Shown: positions 54,509 to 63,507 of the stretch, piece by piece | Layout: every line of letters starts with the position of its first letter | How positions within the stretch are numbered: position 1 is the stretch's first letter | Source: Komarekiella delphini-convector SJRDD-AB1 | Lineage (GTDB): Bacteria > Cyanobacteriota > Cyanobacteriia > Cyanobacteriales > Nostocaceae | Assembly (NCBI RefSeq): GCF_014831675.1 | Contig: NZ_VJXY01000016.1 | Location: 59,994-123,993, forward strand | DNA: 64,000 nucleotides | Direction: 5' to 3' | Translations under genes and position numbers: made by a program | Notes under the pieces: generated by a model | Told to the model about the DNA's origin: nothing | Database searches by the model: none | Seen by the model: the letters and a program-made list of their open reading frames with translations, nothing else

Positions 54509-55615
54509 TTAACATATCTCTTCTCCATATTTCCAGCCTTGGTCTGAACATTCAAATAAATGTAAACCTAACTGCTGGGAAAGTTCTTCACATACCTTTA
54601 CTCCCCGCACACTGTTACCACGCGCATCTAGCGGTGGTGAAAACACCCCAATCCCCATCTTGTGGGGTACAACAGCTATAATCCCACCACAAACACCACT
54701 TTTGGCTGGAATACCAATTTTGTAAGCCCACTCACCTGCAAAGTTGTACATCCCACAGGTGTACATGACACTAAGAATATCTTTGATGTAACGTTTATCT
54801 ACTGCCTGTTTTTTGGAGATAGGGTTAATACCTCTATTAGCAAGGGTAGCCGCCATTACAGCTAAGTCGTGGCAATTTACTATTACAGCACACTGTTGGA
54901 AATATAAATCCAGCGCCTCTTCAATATTCCGGTCAATCATACCAAAGTTGAGCATCAAGTGAGCCATTGCTCGGTTGCGATGTCCCGTACTGCGTTCTGA
55001 GGTAAAAACTGAGATGTCAACGAACACATCGCGGCCAATGTATCGCTGGAACATATCCAGCATCCGGTTGAGGCGTTCTGTTGCACCAGACCCCTTGATT
55101 AAGCTGGTAGTAGCGATCGCTCCGGCGTTTACCATTGGATTATAAGGTCGCTTCGATTGCTCATCAAGAATGATCGCGTTGAATGCTTCTCCCGTTGGTT
55201 CCACGCCAACTCTCTTCAAAACCTCAACCTGTCCATGATCTTCTAAAGCAAGTCCATATGCAAACACCTTGGAAATCGACTGAATGGTAAAGAGCTGTTC
55301 GTAATCCCCAATTTCGTAAACCTGACCATCTACGGTAACAATACAAATGCTAAATAAGTCAGGGTTTACTTTTGCTAGCTCAGGAATGTAGTTTGCTACT
55401 ACACCCTCTTGCAATGATTTGTATTTGGAATGCAACTCTTTAAGAATATCTAGTAGAACTATTTCTAAATCTCCTTGTGCCATGAAGCTAACAGCTTGCT
55501 CTAATAAATCATACTTTAACCCACTACTACGAGCGAATAAAATTGCTTGTATTTTTTGATACATTAAAAAATCAATCGACAAGCGTCTGCGAAGCTTTTC
55601 TAATTTTTTTCTCAT
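54509..55615 (-). CDS. glsA: Glutaminase A
   Basis: 368 aa. Beta-lactamase-like serine enzyme that converts glutamine to glutamate and ammonia. Active-site SxxK is in [16 protein letters not shown]; further family blocks are [20 protein letters not shown] and [14 protein letters not shown]. An N-terminal extension of about 60 basic and helical residues ([17 protein letters not shown]...) precedes the usual start; an internal ATG about 45 codons in is a possible alternative. First gene of the 54.5-55.6 kb minus-strand group. Confidence 0.87.
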   Translation of the reverse strand: MRKKLEKLRRRLSIDFLMYQKIQAILFARSSGLKYDLLEQAVSFMAQGDLEIVLLDILKELHSKYKSLQEGVVANYIPELAKVNPDLFSICIVTVDGQVYEIGDYEQLFTIQSISKVFAYGLALEDHGQVEVLKRVGVEPTGEAFNAIILDEQSKRPYNPMVNAGAIATTSLIKGSGATERLNRMLDMFQRYIGRDVFVDISVFTSERSTGHRNRAMAHLMLNFGMIDRNIEEALDLYFQQCAVIVNCHDLAVMAATLANRGINPISKKQAVDKRYIKDILSVMYTCGMYNFAGEWAYKIGIPAKSGVCGGIIAVVPHKMGIGVFSPPLDARGNSVRGVKVCEELSQQLGLHLFECSDQGWKYGEEIC

Positions 55616-56299
55616 ATTTTTACTATCAGAGTAAAAATAAGTATTGACTATTTTTTATACTCAGCATTGCCTAAATTTAAAGTTATATATATCACTAATT
55701 TAACCATAAACACTGAGAATACAAGTTATGGTTAACGTGGCTAGTTAAAACTAAAAAAAAGAGAGTAAGCTCCAGCTAATTTTTCTAATTCTCTTATATG
55801 TAAATCTTGTAATGACTTATTTATAGGTTAATATGAAGATTTCATGAAATAAATATTTTTAGGTATTTATTCAGATGTCTTTTCAAAAAAATCAGATTAA
55901 TTTTATAAGATGAATGGCAAGAGTTTAATGTTATTTAGAATACATACGTAGTCAAGAGCCTTGTAAATAGTTGTGGACAGGGCCACATGAGTTTTATGTA
56001 CAACAAATATTAAGTTTTAAAAAGAATTTTTCGAGTTACGGAAAAAAACGTTACATAGCTAAAATCCGCACTTGGAAAAGGTTTGACCCTTGCGATCGCA
56101 ATTTAATTTTGCTAAAGTTACCAATACTTACGCTAAAACCCTGATCCCCAAGCCAAAAGGTTCGTGTTAGTCTGTTGCAGTTATAAACAAAAAGTGGAAA
56201 CGGAACGAGTTCGAGTTTTTCAGGGAAAAAATCACTTTCACTGGTGAAACCCACGAATTATAAAACTTCAGCTCTACAGTCGCTTTAAAAAACGGACGC
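55616..56299. other. Long leader region upstream of rlpA
   Basis: No gene. 55616-56050 is AT-rich and includes the glsA promoter. 56050-56299 is less AT-rich and has paired-looking elements such as GGGAAAAAATCACTTTCACT, followed by GGTGAAACCC, ending near CAGCTCTACAGTCGC. In other cyanobacteria a c-di-AMP riboswitch (ydaO type) precedes rlpA-like genes. The GG(G)GA...GGTGAAxCC layout is reminiscent, but I cannot confirm the fold. Confidence 0.3.
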
Positions 56300-57385
56300 A
56301 TGAATCAAAGACATTTGTTGACTATTGTCGCCCTGTCTCTGGCTGTTTTGGGAATACCCTCAGTCGGTTGCACTCAAACCACCAAGGTAACTACGCAAGC
56401 TTCCCAAAAATTACCTGCCACTGATGTGGTCAAAGTGGGAGAGTACCAATCCCCAGCAGGGAAACTTACCTCGGATGCTGTGATTACAGAAATTCATCCT
56501 CACAACATTGGAGGACGTAAGGCGGCAACTCTTTTTATCAAAAATATTCCTGTTCTAACCTTTTTAGGTTCAACACCAGACACAAGTAGTGAAACTAAAA
56601 AAGTTGGTGAAGTTGGAAATACTGAGGGCGTACAATCGTACGCCCTTATTGCTAGCAACTCATCACAAATGGTGAATATTGGGAATATTGCGAGTGTTGA
56701 CAATGACCCGGTTCAGAGAGCAGGTGTACTAGCAGCTAAAATTAACGAGCTGGCCAGGGAAAATGTAGACGCGAGTAAAATTACTGTAAGTTGGACAGGA
56801 GACAAATCGACCGTTACTGAGCAAGCTCAGAACAAAACCTCTGTTCAACAGCAGCCTGGCGATCGCTATACGATAAAAATCAATAGCGAAAAATTGGTGG
56901 AAATCAACCAAGATACGCGACTTGCAAATACTACAACCACCAAAGATCTGGCACAAGATGCATTGCAAGCAACAAACCGGATGCGGAGACTCTTAGGTAA
57001 TGCATCTCCCTTAAATGCAGTTGCTAACTTACCAGTACGCCTACCATCAATACCAAAGTTTCCACAAGAGATTGCCGTTGGTAGAGTGCGAATGAACTTC
57101 CGAGGCATGGCTTCTTTTTACGGCTATGATGGTTCCGGTAATAAAACTGCTAGTGGTCAGAGATTTAATCCAGAAGGAATGACTGCCGCCCATCGCAGCT
57201 TACCCTTTGGTACAAAAGTTCGTGTTACCAACACTCGTAATGGTCGTTCTGTAGTGTTGCGGATTAATGACCGAGGCCCATACATTCGAGGGCGCATCAT
57301 TGATGTATCTACTGGTGCAGCTCGGATTTTGGGAATGATGGGCAGTGGTGTAGCACCAGTACAGATTGAAGTCTTGGGAAGATAA
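56300..57385 (+). CDS. rlpA: RlpA family septal-ring lytic transglycosylase
   Basis: 361 aa. Lipoprotein-like N-terminus (LLTIVALSLAVLGIPSVGC, Cys24). A long linker precedes the C-terminal double-psi barrel: GMASFYGYDGSGNKTASGQR, MTAAHRSLPFGTKVRVTN and RINDRGPYIRGRIIDVS, with the Asp/His residues of RlpA. Cleaves naked glycan strands of peptidoglycan in E. coli and Pseudomonas; no SPOR domain is present here. Long untranslated leader. Confidence 0.87.
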   Translation: MNQRHLLTIVALSLAVLGIPSVGCTQTTKVTTQASQKLPATDVVKVGEYQSPAGKLTSDAVITEIHPHNIGGRKAATLFIKNIPVLTFLGSTPDTSSETKKVGEVGNTEGVQSYALIASNSSQMVNIGNIASVDNDPVQRAGVLAAKINELARENVDASKITVSWTGDKSTVTEQAQNKTSVQQQPGDRYTIKINSEKLVEINQDTRLANTTTTKDLAQDALQATNRMRRLLGNASPLNAVANLPVRLPSIPKFPQEIAVGRVRMNFRGMASFYGYDGSGNKTASGQRFNPEGMTAAHRSLPFGTKVRVTNTRNGRSVVLRINDRGPYIRGRIIDVSTGAARILGMMGSGVAPVQIEVLGR

Positions 57386-57575
57386 TTATTCGGGACTGGG
57401 GACTAGGAGAAAATATTGAACATGTATCTCCTTGTCTCCCCCTCCTCTACTTGTCTCTTCCTAATACCCAATCCCTAACCCCCAATCGCTTAATTCCCCT
57501 AGTTCAAACATCTCTTTCCCCCATTTCAGATATAAACTAACTGGGAAGAGGCTCAAGAAGAACTAGGGGTATTTT

Positions 57576-59180
57576 GTGCGCCTGCTGACAACAGTCGCAG
57601 CTTTACGCTGCTATTTAACTAAACGCTGCTTAGAAAACAAGCTGATTGTGCCAGAGGATCTGGTGCTAGATGAAGCCACTAGTTGGCAACAGACGGCAGT
57701 TGGTCTTGTACCGACTATGGGAAATTTGCATCAAGGTCATCTAAGCTTGATTCAACGGGCGCGGCAAGAAAATTCTACGGTGATTGTCAGTATTTTTGTC
57801 AATCCCCTGCAATTCGCTCCCAACGAGGACTATCAACACTATCCCCGCACTTTAGAGCAAGATCGACAACTGTGCGAACAAGCTGGGGTAAATGCAATTT
57901 TTGCGCCTACTCCGGAAGAAATGGCAGTTCCCCAGAAGAGTATACAAGAATCAGAGGTTACACAAGTTATCCCCCCATCTGCTATGATAACAAGCTTGTG
58001 TGGTCGTTCTCGGCTAGGTCACTTTCAGGGTGTCGCTACGATTGTGACCAAACTTTTCAGCTTGGTGCAACCTGACCGAGCCTATTTTGGTCAAAAGGAT
58101 GGTCAGCAGTTGGCAATTATTAAACGGCTAGTAGCTGATTTAAATTTGCCAATAGAGATTGTTGGTTGTCCAACGGTGCGAGAAGCGTCGGGTTTGGCTT
58201 TGAGTTCTCGCAATCAATATTTGACTGCAACAGAAAAAGAGCAGGCGGCGGTGTTATATCGCGGTTTGCAACGAGCTGAAGCGGCATTCAAAGCAGGCGA
58301 TCGCAATAGCAGCAAGTTGATAGCAATGGTACAGCAAGAAGTGGCAATGGTCAGCAAGGTCTTCGTGGAATATATTGAATTGGTTGAACCGACTACGTTG
58401 ATGACTTTAGAAAAAATTGAGGAGGAAGGAATGCTGGCGATCGCAGCTCGTCTTGGTTCTACACGTTTGATTGACAATACCATCTTGTGCGATCGCCAGC
58501 CCATCATCGCTATTGATGGCCCAGCTGGCGCGGGAAAATCTACGGTGGCTCGTCAAGTGGCAACGGAGCTAGGTCTAGTGTACTTAGATTCTGGAGCAAT
58601 GTACCGCGCTATCACTTGGCTAGTGTTGCAAAAAGGTATTGCCATTGATGATGAGTGTGCGATCGCCGAATTAGCTAACCAATGTAAAATTCAACTTATC
58701 CCCAGCGAAGATTTACAATCTCCAGTGCGGGTTTGGATTAATGATATTGATGTTACCCAGGCAATTCGCAGTATTGAGGTGACATCCAACGTATCTGCAA
58801 TAGCGGCACAAAACGCTGTACGTCAAGCACTGGTTGAACAACAACATAGTTGGGGCAAAAAAGGTGGTTTGGTTGCTGAAGGACGAGACATAGGCACTCA
58901 CGTATTCCCCGATGCCGAGCTGAAGATATTCTTGACCGCTTCTGTTAGCGAACGCGCACGCCGCCGCCAGCAAGACTTTAATAAACAAGGTCAACCCGAA
59001 GTGAGTTTAGAACAGCTAGAACGGGACATTGCTGAACGTGACTGGAAAGATAGCACTCGCAAAGTTTCTCCTTTGCAAAAGGCAGCTGATGCAATTGAAG
59101 TTAAAACCGATGGTCTGAACGTCTCAGAAGTCACTGCACAAATTGTTAACCACTACCAGCAACGCTTATCTCAATGGTAG
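57576..59180 (+). CDS. panC-cmk: Bifunctional pantoate-beta-alanine ligase / cytidylate kinase
   Basis: 534 aa from GTG 57576. Residues 1-285: PanC, with nucleotide-binding GLVPTMGNLHQGHLSLIQ, FVNPLQF and DRAYFGQKDGQQLAII. Residues about 305-534: CMP kinase, with Walker A DGPAGAGKSTVARQ, YLDSGAMYRA, VAEGRDIGTHVFP. The fused form is characteristic of cyanobacteria. PanC makes pantothenate (CoA pathway); Cmk phosphorylates CMP/dCMP. The leading MRLLTTVAALRCYL extends beyond the bacterial PanC start. Confidence 0.92.
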   Translation: MRLLTTVAALRCYLTKRCLENKLIVPEDLVLDEATSWQQTAVGLVPTMGNLHQGHLSLIQRARQENSTVIVSIFVNPLQFAPNEDYQHYPRTLEQDRQLCEQAGVNAIFAPTPEEMAVPQKSIQESEVTQVIPPSAMITSLCGRSRLGHFQGVATIVTKLFSLVQPDRAYFGQKDGQQLAIIKRLVADLNLPIEIVGCPTVREASGLALSSRNQYLTATEKEQAAVLYRGLQRAEAAFKAGDRNSSKLIAMVQQEVAMVSKVFVEYIELVEPTTLMTLEKIEEEGMLAIAARLGSTRLIDNTILCDRQPIIAIDGPAGAGKSTVARQVATELGLVYLDSGAMYRAITWLVLQKGIAIDDECAIAELANQCKIQLIPSEDLQSPVRVWINDIDVTQAIRSIEVTSNVSAIAAQNAVRQALVEQQHSWGKKGGLVAEGRDIGTHVFPDAELKIFLTASVSERARRRQQDFNKQGQPEVSLEQLERDIAERDWKDSTRKVSPLQKAADAIEVKTDGLNVSEVTAQIVNHYQQRLSQW

Positions 59181-59333
59181 TTACTATAATTTGCTGTTAA
59201 TTTATTAGTCTAATCGGGTGGTGAGTGATTTTTCATTCATCATCCGCAAAACAGAGCCTCAAAATACAGTATGAGCTATTTATTGCGATCGGCTGTATTA
59301 AGTTGAAATTAAACACTGTAACGTTAGTTTTAG

Positions 59334-59470
59334 TTAAGCTCATCCCACCTCTAAAAGGGGATGGGATAAAACGAAAGACTGTTGACAGTTGACTGTTAAC
59401 AGTTAACAGCGTCGGGGCGTCTTTTATCATCTACCCAGAAGGAATGGGTTTTCCCGACGCCTTTTTATAA
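59334..59470. repeat. Structured repeat, left copy flanking sodB
   Basis: From TTAAGCTCATCCCACC to GACGCCTTTTTATAA. Contains a first hairpin (ATCCCACCTCTAAAAGGGG...), STRR words (GTTGACAGTTGACTGTTAAC), and a second hairpin (GGCGTC...GACGCC around AATGGGTTTTCCC). Inverse of 60724-60873. Confidence 0.8.
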
Positions 59471-59950
59471 TTTAAGTCTTAATACATCTGGCTTAAGACC
59501 TATATAAATAATCTATTTAAATACTACTAAAGGTGGAAGTCTTCAAGCTATATAATCAGTTAAACAAAATTTGAACCATAATCCAACCAGCATAGACTAT
59601 CCTTTTAATACCCATTGTTAAGAGAGGATTAAAGGGGATATATAATTTAGTTTATATAAACTCAAGTATCAGAGTTCCAAGGTAACGTGCTTTAAAATCG
59701 TTAAATGCTAATTAGCTATTGGACTCTTTCCATAGAGCATTAATTGTTTAATTTATAGTTATAAACTCCAAAAGATTTGACTTATTACCGAAGTACTTTG
59801 TTTTAATCTTCACTTTGGTAGTAGAATGACGATGTTAAGTTTTATATCTCAGCATTTAAGGATATAAAACTACCGAACACTAAACCTGCAATTTCCTAAG
59901 CTTCTCCAATAGCTTTAAACTGGAAAACGGTAAAGAGAGGATTTCACAAA
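59471..59950. other. sodB upstream region
   Basis: AT-rich, no gene. AGAGAGGA (59934-59941) is the sodB ribosome-binding site. No Fur box of good quality was noticed. Confidence 0.45.
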
Positions 59951-60553
59951 ATGGCATTTACACAGCCCCCCCTACCCTTCGACTTTAATGCTCTAGAGCC
60001 GTATGGCATGAAAGGTGAGACTTTCGAGTATCACTATGGCAAGCATCACAAAGCTTATGTAGACAACTTAAACAAACTCACTGAAGGTACGGAACTTGCT
60101 GATAAGTCTTTAGAAGAGGTGATCCAAACTTCCTTCAAAGACTCCTCCAAGACCGGAATCTTCAACAACGCTGCCCAAGTTTGGAATCATACCTTCTTCT
60201 GGAGTTGCTTGAAGCCTTCCGGTGGTGGCGCACCCACAGGTGAACTCGCAACTAAGATTAACAAAGATTTTGGTAGCTTCGACAAATTTAAGGAAGAATT
60301 TTCTAACGCTGCTGCAACTCAATTTGGTAGCGGATGGGCTTGGTTGATTGATGATGGTGGCACTCTGAAGGTGATCAAAACACCGAATGCTGAAAACCCT
60401 CTAGCTCATGGCAAAAAGGCGCTCCTAACCTTGGATGTTTGGGAACACGCCTACTATATCGACTACAGAAATGCTCGTCCGGCATTCATCAAGAATTTCT
60501 TGGATCAGTTAGTAAACTGGGACTTCGCTAATGAAAATTTAGCTAAAGCTTAA
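59951..60553 (+). CDS. sodB: Superoxide dismutase [Fe]
   Basis: 200 aa, typical length. Metal ligands are in YHYGKHHKAYVDNL (His), AQVWNHTFFWSC (His) and LTLDVWEHAYYIDY (Asp and His). The AATQFGSGWAWL stretch and the residues near WNHTFFW fit the iron enzyme rather than Mn. Cytosolic detoxification of superoxide. Flanked by inverted copies of a structured repeat. Confidence 0.93.
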   Translation: MAFTQPPLPFDFNALEPYGMKGETFEYHYGKHHKAYVDNLNKLTEGTELADKSLEEVIQTSFKDSSKTGIFNNAAQVWNHTFFWSCLKPSGGGAPTGELATKINKDFGSFDKFKEEFSNAAATQFGSGWAWLIDDGGTLKVIKTPNAENPLAHGKKALLTLDVWEHAYYIDYRNARPAFIKNFLDQLVNWDFANENLAKA

Positions 60554-60894
60554 TTGGCTACCAGTTGTAAACTGGTTGTAATAGTGGCTTTTACTAAGCT
60601 TAGTAAAGCTTAGACAATTAGTTAATTGACCAATATCGCCAGCAGTCACGACTAGTATCGTGGCTGTTTTTGATTGGCTGGGTATATAGGAAATGGGGGA
60701 AACAGGCAAGAGACAGCAAACAGTTATAAAAAGGCGTCGGGAAAACCCATTACTTCTAGATGGGATGAAAGACGCCTTTTTAGGCTGTTGACAGTTGACG
60801 GTTGACGGTTAACAGTCAACTGTCAACTGTCAACGTGAAATCCCATCTCCTTTTAGGGGTGGGATGAGCTTAATAAAAGCAAAATATCAAATTT
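60554..60894. other. Region between sodB and the small conserved gene
   Basis: Contains the right copy of the structured repeat (60724-60873). A GTAAACTGGTTGTAATAGTGG stretch follows the sodB stop; no clear terminator besides the repeat hairpins. Nothing else recognised. Confidence 0.45.
60724..60873. repeat. Structured repeat, right copy flanking sodB
   Basis: Reverse complement of the 59334-59470 element with small length changes in the heptamer part (extra GTTGACG words). Starts TTATAAAAAGGCGTCGGG and ends GGGATGAGCTTAA. Confidence 0.8.
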
Positions 60895-61101
60895 ATGGAT
60901 AGCGAAGAACTAGCGCAATACATCGAAGCAACAAATAGCATCTCTAAACCTTGGCTATTAGTACAACTACGCCTTAAGAAACTGCAAGAGCGTCGAGCCT
61001 CCCTTTCAGAAGATATCTATGCCGAAGAATTAGAAGATATTTACCAAGACTTGATGAATTTGGGGGAATGGTGGCGAGGCATTGAAGATGAAGTATTCTA
61101 A
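60895..61101 (+). CDS. Small conserved hypothetical protein
   Basis: 68 aa, acidic and helical (MDSEELAQYIEATNSISKPW ... EELEDIYQDLMNLGEWWRG). Not recognised as a named family, but codon use and length look like a real small cyanobacterial gene. Starts 22 nt after the structured repeat; no strong ribosome-binding site. Confidence 0.6.
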   Translation: MDSEELAQYIEATNSISKPWLLVQLRLKKLQERRASLSEDIYAEELEDIYQDLMNLGEWWRGIEDEVF

Positions 61102-61149
61102 TAAGTCAAGAGTTAGCAGTCTATTGTCCAAATTCCAAAGTTCAAAGAA

Positions 61150-61280
61150 ATTAATTTTTGCCCTTGACTCTTGTACAGACGCGATTAATCGCGCTCTTGT
61201 ACAGACGCGATTAATGAGCCAGCGCGTTGCGGGGGTTCCCCCCGTTGTAGCAACTGGCGTTGCGTCTCTACTTTTGACCA
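61150..61280. repeat. Intergenic repeat ('cttgtacagacgcgattaat')
   Basis: CTTGTACAGACGCGATTAAT occurs twice (about 61169 and 61195), then a GC-rich part with GCGGGGGTTCCCCCCGTTG, then GCGTCTCTAC. Typical Nostoc intergenic repeat, non-coding. Confidence 0.6.
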
Positions 61281-61300
61281 TTGACTATTGACTAAATCTT

Positions 61301-62329
61301 ATGGATTATCGGGATGCAGGAGTTGATGTTGAAGCTGGTCGAGGCTTCGTAGATCAAATTCGCAATTTGGTTCACAGCACTTTTAGACCGGAAGTAATTG
61401 GCGGACTGGGTGGTTTTGGTGGGTGCTTTCAATTACCAGGGGGTTTTAAGGAACCAGTATTGGTTTCTGGGACGGATGGTGTGGGTACAAAGCTAAAAAT
61501 CGCTCACATTCTCAATCGTCATGACACCGTTGGCATTGATTTAGTAGCGATGTGCGTAAACGATGTGCTGACATCTGGCGCAGAACCGCTGTTTTTTTTA
61601 GATTATGTGGCCACAGGTAAGCTGGACAAAGAGCAGTTAACTCAGGTGGTGACGGGTATAGCCTCTGGGTGTAAGCAAGCGGGTTGTGCCTTACTGGGAG
61701 GAGAAACGGCAGAAATGCCTGGTTTCTATCAGCTAGGTGAGTATGACTTGGCTGGTTTTTGTGTAGGAATTGTGGAAAAAAGCCGGATGCTGGATGGTTC
61801 GCAGCCACAAGTAGGGGATGTAGCGATCGCTCTTGCTAGTACTGGTGTACACAGTAATGGTTTGAGTTTAGTACGAAAGATTGTTAGCGATCGCGGGTTT
61901 TCTTGGAATGATCGCCCAAAATCTTTAAATGGTGAAACTATCGGCGAAACTTTCCTCAAACCCACCCGTATTTACGTCAAACCTGTTCTAGCAGCACTAA
62001 AAGCAGGGTTGGACATTCACGGTATGGCTCACATCACAGGTGGTGGATTGCCAGAAAATTTGCCCAGATGCTTAGGGAAGGGTCAAGCAATTAAAATTGA
62101 CTTCAGCAGTTGGACTATCCCTCCCGCATTTCAATGGCTAGCTGAAGCCGGAGCGGTCAGTCCTGAAGCCATGTACAATACATTCAATATGGGAATTGGA
62201 TTTGTACTGTTAGTGTCACCTCATCAGGCAGAGCAGACAATTACCCACTTTCAATCAGAGGATATTCCTACTTATGTAATTGGTGAAGTCATTACTGGTT
62301 CGGGTGAATTAGTGGGATTATCTAGATAA
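61301..62329 (+). CDS. purM: Phosphoribosylformylglycinamidine cyclo-ligase
   Basis: 342 aa. Fifth step of purine synthesis: closes FGAM to AIR using ATP. Family marks are [18 protein letters not shown] at the N-terminus, [47 protein letters not shown] and [15 protein letters not shown]. Start ATG 61301. Confidence 0.94.
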   Translation: MDYRDAGVDVEAGRGFVDQIRNLVHSTFRPEVIGGLGGFGGCFQLPGGFKEPVLVSGTDGVGTKLKIAHILNRHDTVGIDLVAMCVNDVLTSGAEPLFFLDYVATGKLDKEQLTQVVTGIASGCKQAGCALLGGETAEMPGFYQLGEYDLAGFCVGIVEKSRMLDGSQPQVGDVAIALASTGVHSNGLSLVRKIVSDRGFSWNDRPKSLNGETIGETFLKPTRIYVKPVLAALKAGLDIHGMAHITGGGLPENLPRCLGKGQAIKIDFSSWTIPPAFQWLAEAGAVSPEAMYNTFNMGIGFVLLVSPHQAEQTITHFQSEDIPTYVIGEVITGSGELVGLSR

Positions 62330-62666
62330 AAGATAATTTTTACACATCAAATCAGAGGTTTACTTGAGGCTTAGTAGAGAGAATAACTCTACAAGCCTGA
62401 ATTTTAGGCAATTATTCAGCAAATGTAATAACAGTATTTAAAAGTTTTATTAACAATATTTTTTACTAAGCCTTATAAGAGCAATCGAAAATGCTCATAA
62501 CCGTCTGCGTTTAGATTTGCTAACGTAGTCTTAACATATTGAAAAAATTCGCTCATGAAGCTGAGAAATTAATTGCCAACACTAATTTACCGTGCTGGTT
62601 ATCTCTCATCTGTAAGTTTGAGATGTTGGTGTATTAAAAATTACGTATTTTTCTTCAGAGGGGGTT
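62330..62666. other. Intergenic region, nothing recognised
   Basis: AT-rich spacer between purM and the PHP gene; promoter of the latter expected near the end. No repeat or RNA noticed. Confidence 0.4.
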
Positions 62667-63353
62667 ATGGCTGTAAATTTTGCTCGGACTACTGCTTCCA
62701 CAGAGCTTTTGAAACAAGTATTCCAGAACATTGATGCACAAAGTTGTCCGAGGTTGTTCAACTTCCATATGCACACCGTCTACTCGGATGGAAGGTTGCA
62801 GCCGAACGGATTGATGGAGCAAGCGATCGCTATTGGTCTAGAAGGATTCGCGATCACTGACCATCATAGTATTGCTGGCTATCAACTGGCACAAACTTGG
62901 TTGGAAGACTGGAAGTGGAATAACCCTGGCGCAAGGACTCCTCACCTGTGGAGTGGCGTGGAAATCAATGCCAATCTTTTGGATATAGAAGTTCATATTT
63001 TGGCTTATGCTTTCGAGCCAGAACATTCTAGTATGAAACCCTATCTGCAAAAAAAGGCTACTACAGGTAAAGAATATCAGGCAAGTAACGTGATTGCAGC
63101 TGTTCACGAAGCTGGAGGATTAGCAGTACTTGCTCATCCAGCTCGGTACAAGCGATCGCATTTCGACCTAATTCCAGCAGCAGCCCAAAAGGGTATCGAT
63201 GGCGTTGAAAGTTTCTACGCTTACAATAATCCTAACCCTTGGCAACCCAGCGCTTTGGAATCACAGCAAATGCAAGAGTTAGCTGGTGAATACTCTCTTT
63301 TCAATACATGTGGTACTGATACCCACGGTTTAAGTCTGCTACAACGGTTGTAA
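62667..63353 (+). CDS. PHP domain-containing phosphoesterase
   Basis: 228 aa; AGAGGGGG upstream of ATG 62667 is a good ribosome-binding site. PHP metal motifs: FNFHMHTVYSDG (HxH), FAITDHHSIAGY (DHH) and, near the end, CGTDTHGLSLL. VHEAGGLAVLAHPARY supplies further ligands. Predicted metal-dependent phosphatase, related to RNase AM/oligoribonuclease-like PHP proteins. Cellular substrate not known. Confidence 0.85.
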   Translation: MAVNFARTTASTELLKQVFQNIDAQSCPRLFNFHMHTVYSDGRLQPNGLMEQAIAIGLEGFAITDHHSIAGYQLAQTWLEDWKWNNPGARTPHLWSGVEINANLLDIEVHILAYAFEPEHSSMKPYLQKKATTGKEYQASNVIAAVHEAGGLAVLAHPARYKRSHFDLIPAAAQKGIDGVESFYAYNNPNPWQPSALESQQMQELAGEYSLFNTCGTDTHGLSLLQRL

Positions 63354-63507
63354 ACTAGAGCTTTGATCGCTTCAGATGATTGAGGGTCAGGTTCGAGAAT
63401 CAACAACCCCTGATTCATGATAAAAACCTGTGCCTCAACTTTCTGAATAGGGATTTTGGGTTATTGAAATATACCTCTGCTAACAAACGTTTGTATTTAT
63501 CAATTCC

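Noticed and set aside
59334-60873. Retron or composite transposon around sodB
   Set aside because: No reverse transcriptase or transposase is present; only inverted repeats.
63221-63418. Minus-strand ORF between the PHP gene and the CRISPR array
   Set aside because: Mostly antisense to the PHP gene; no motif.
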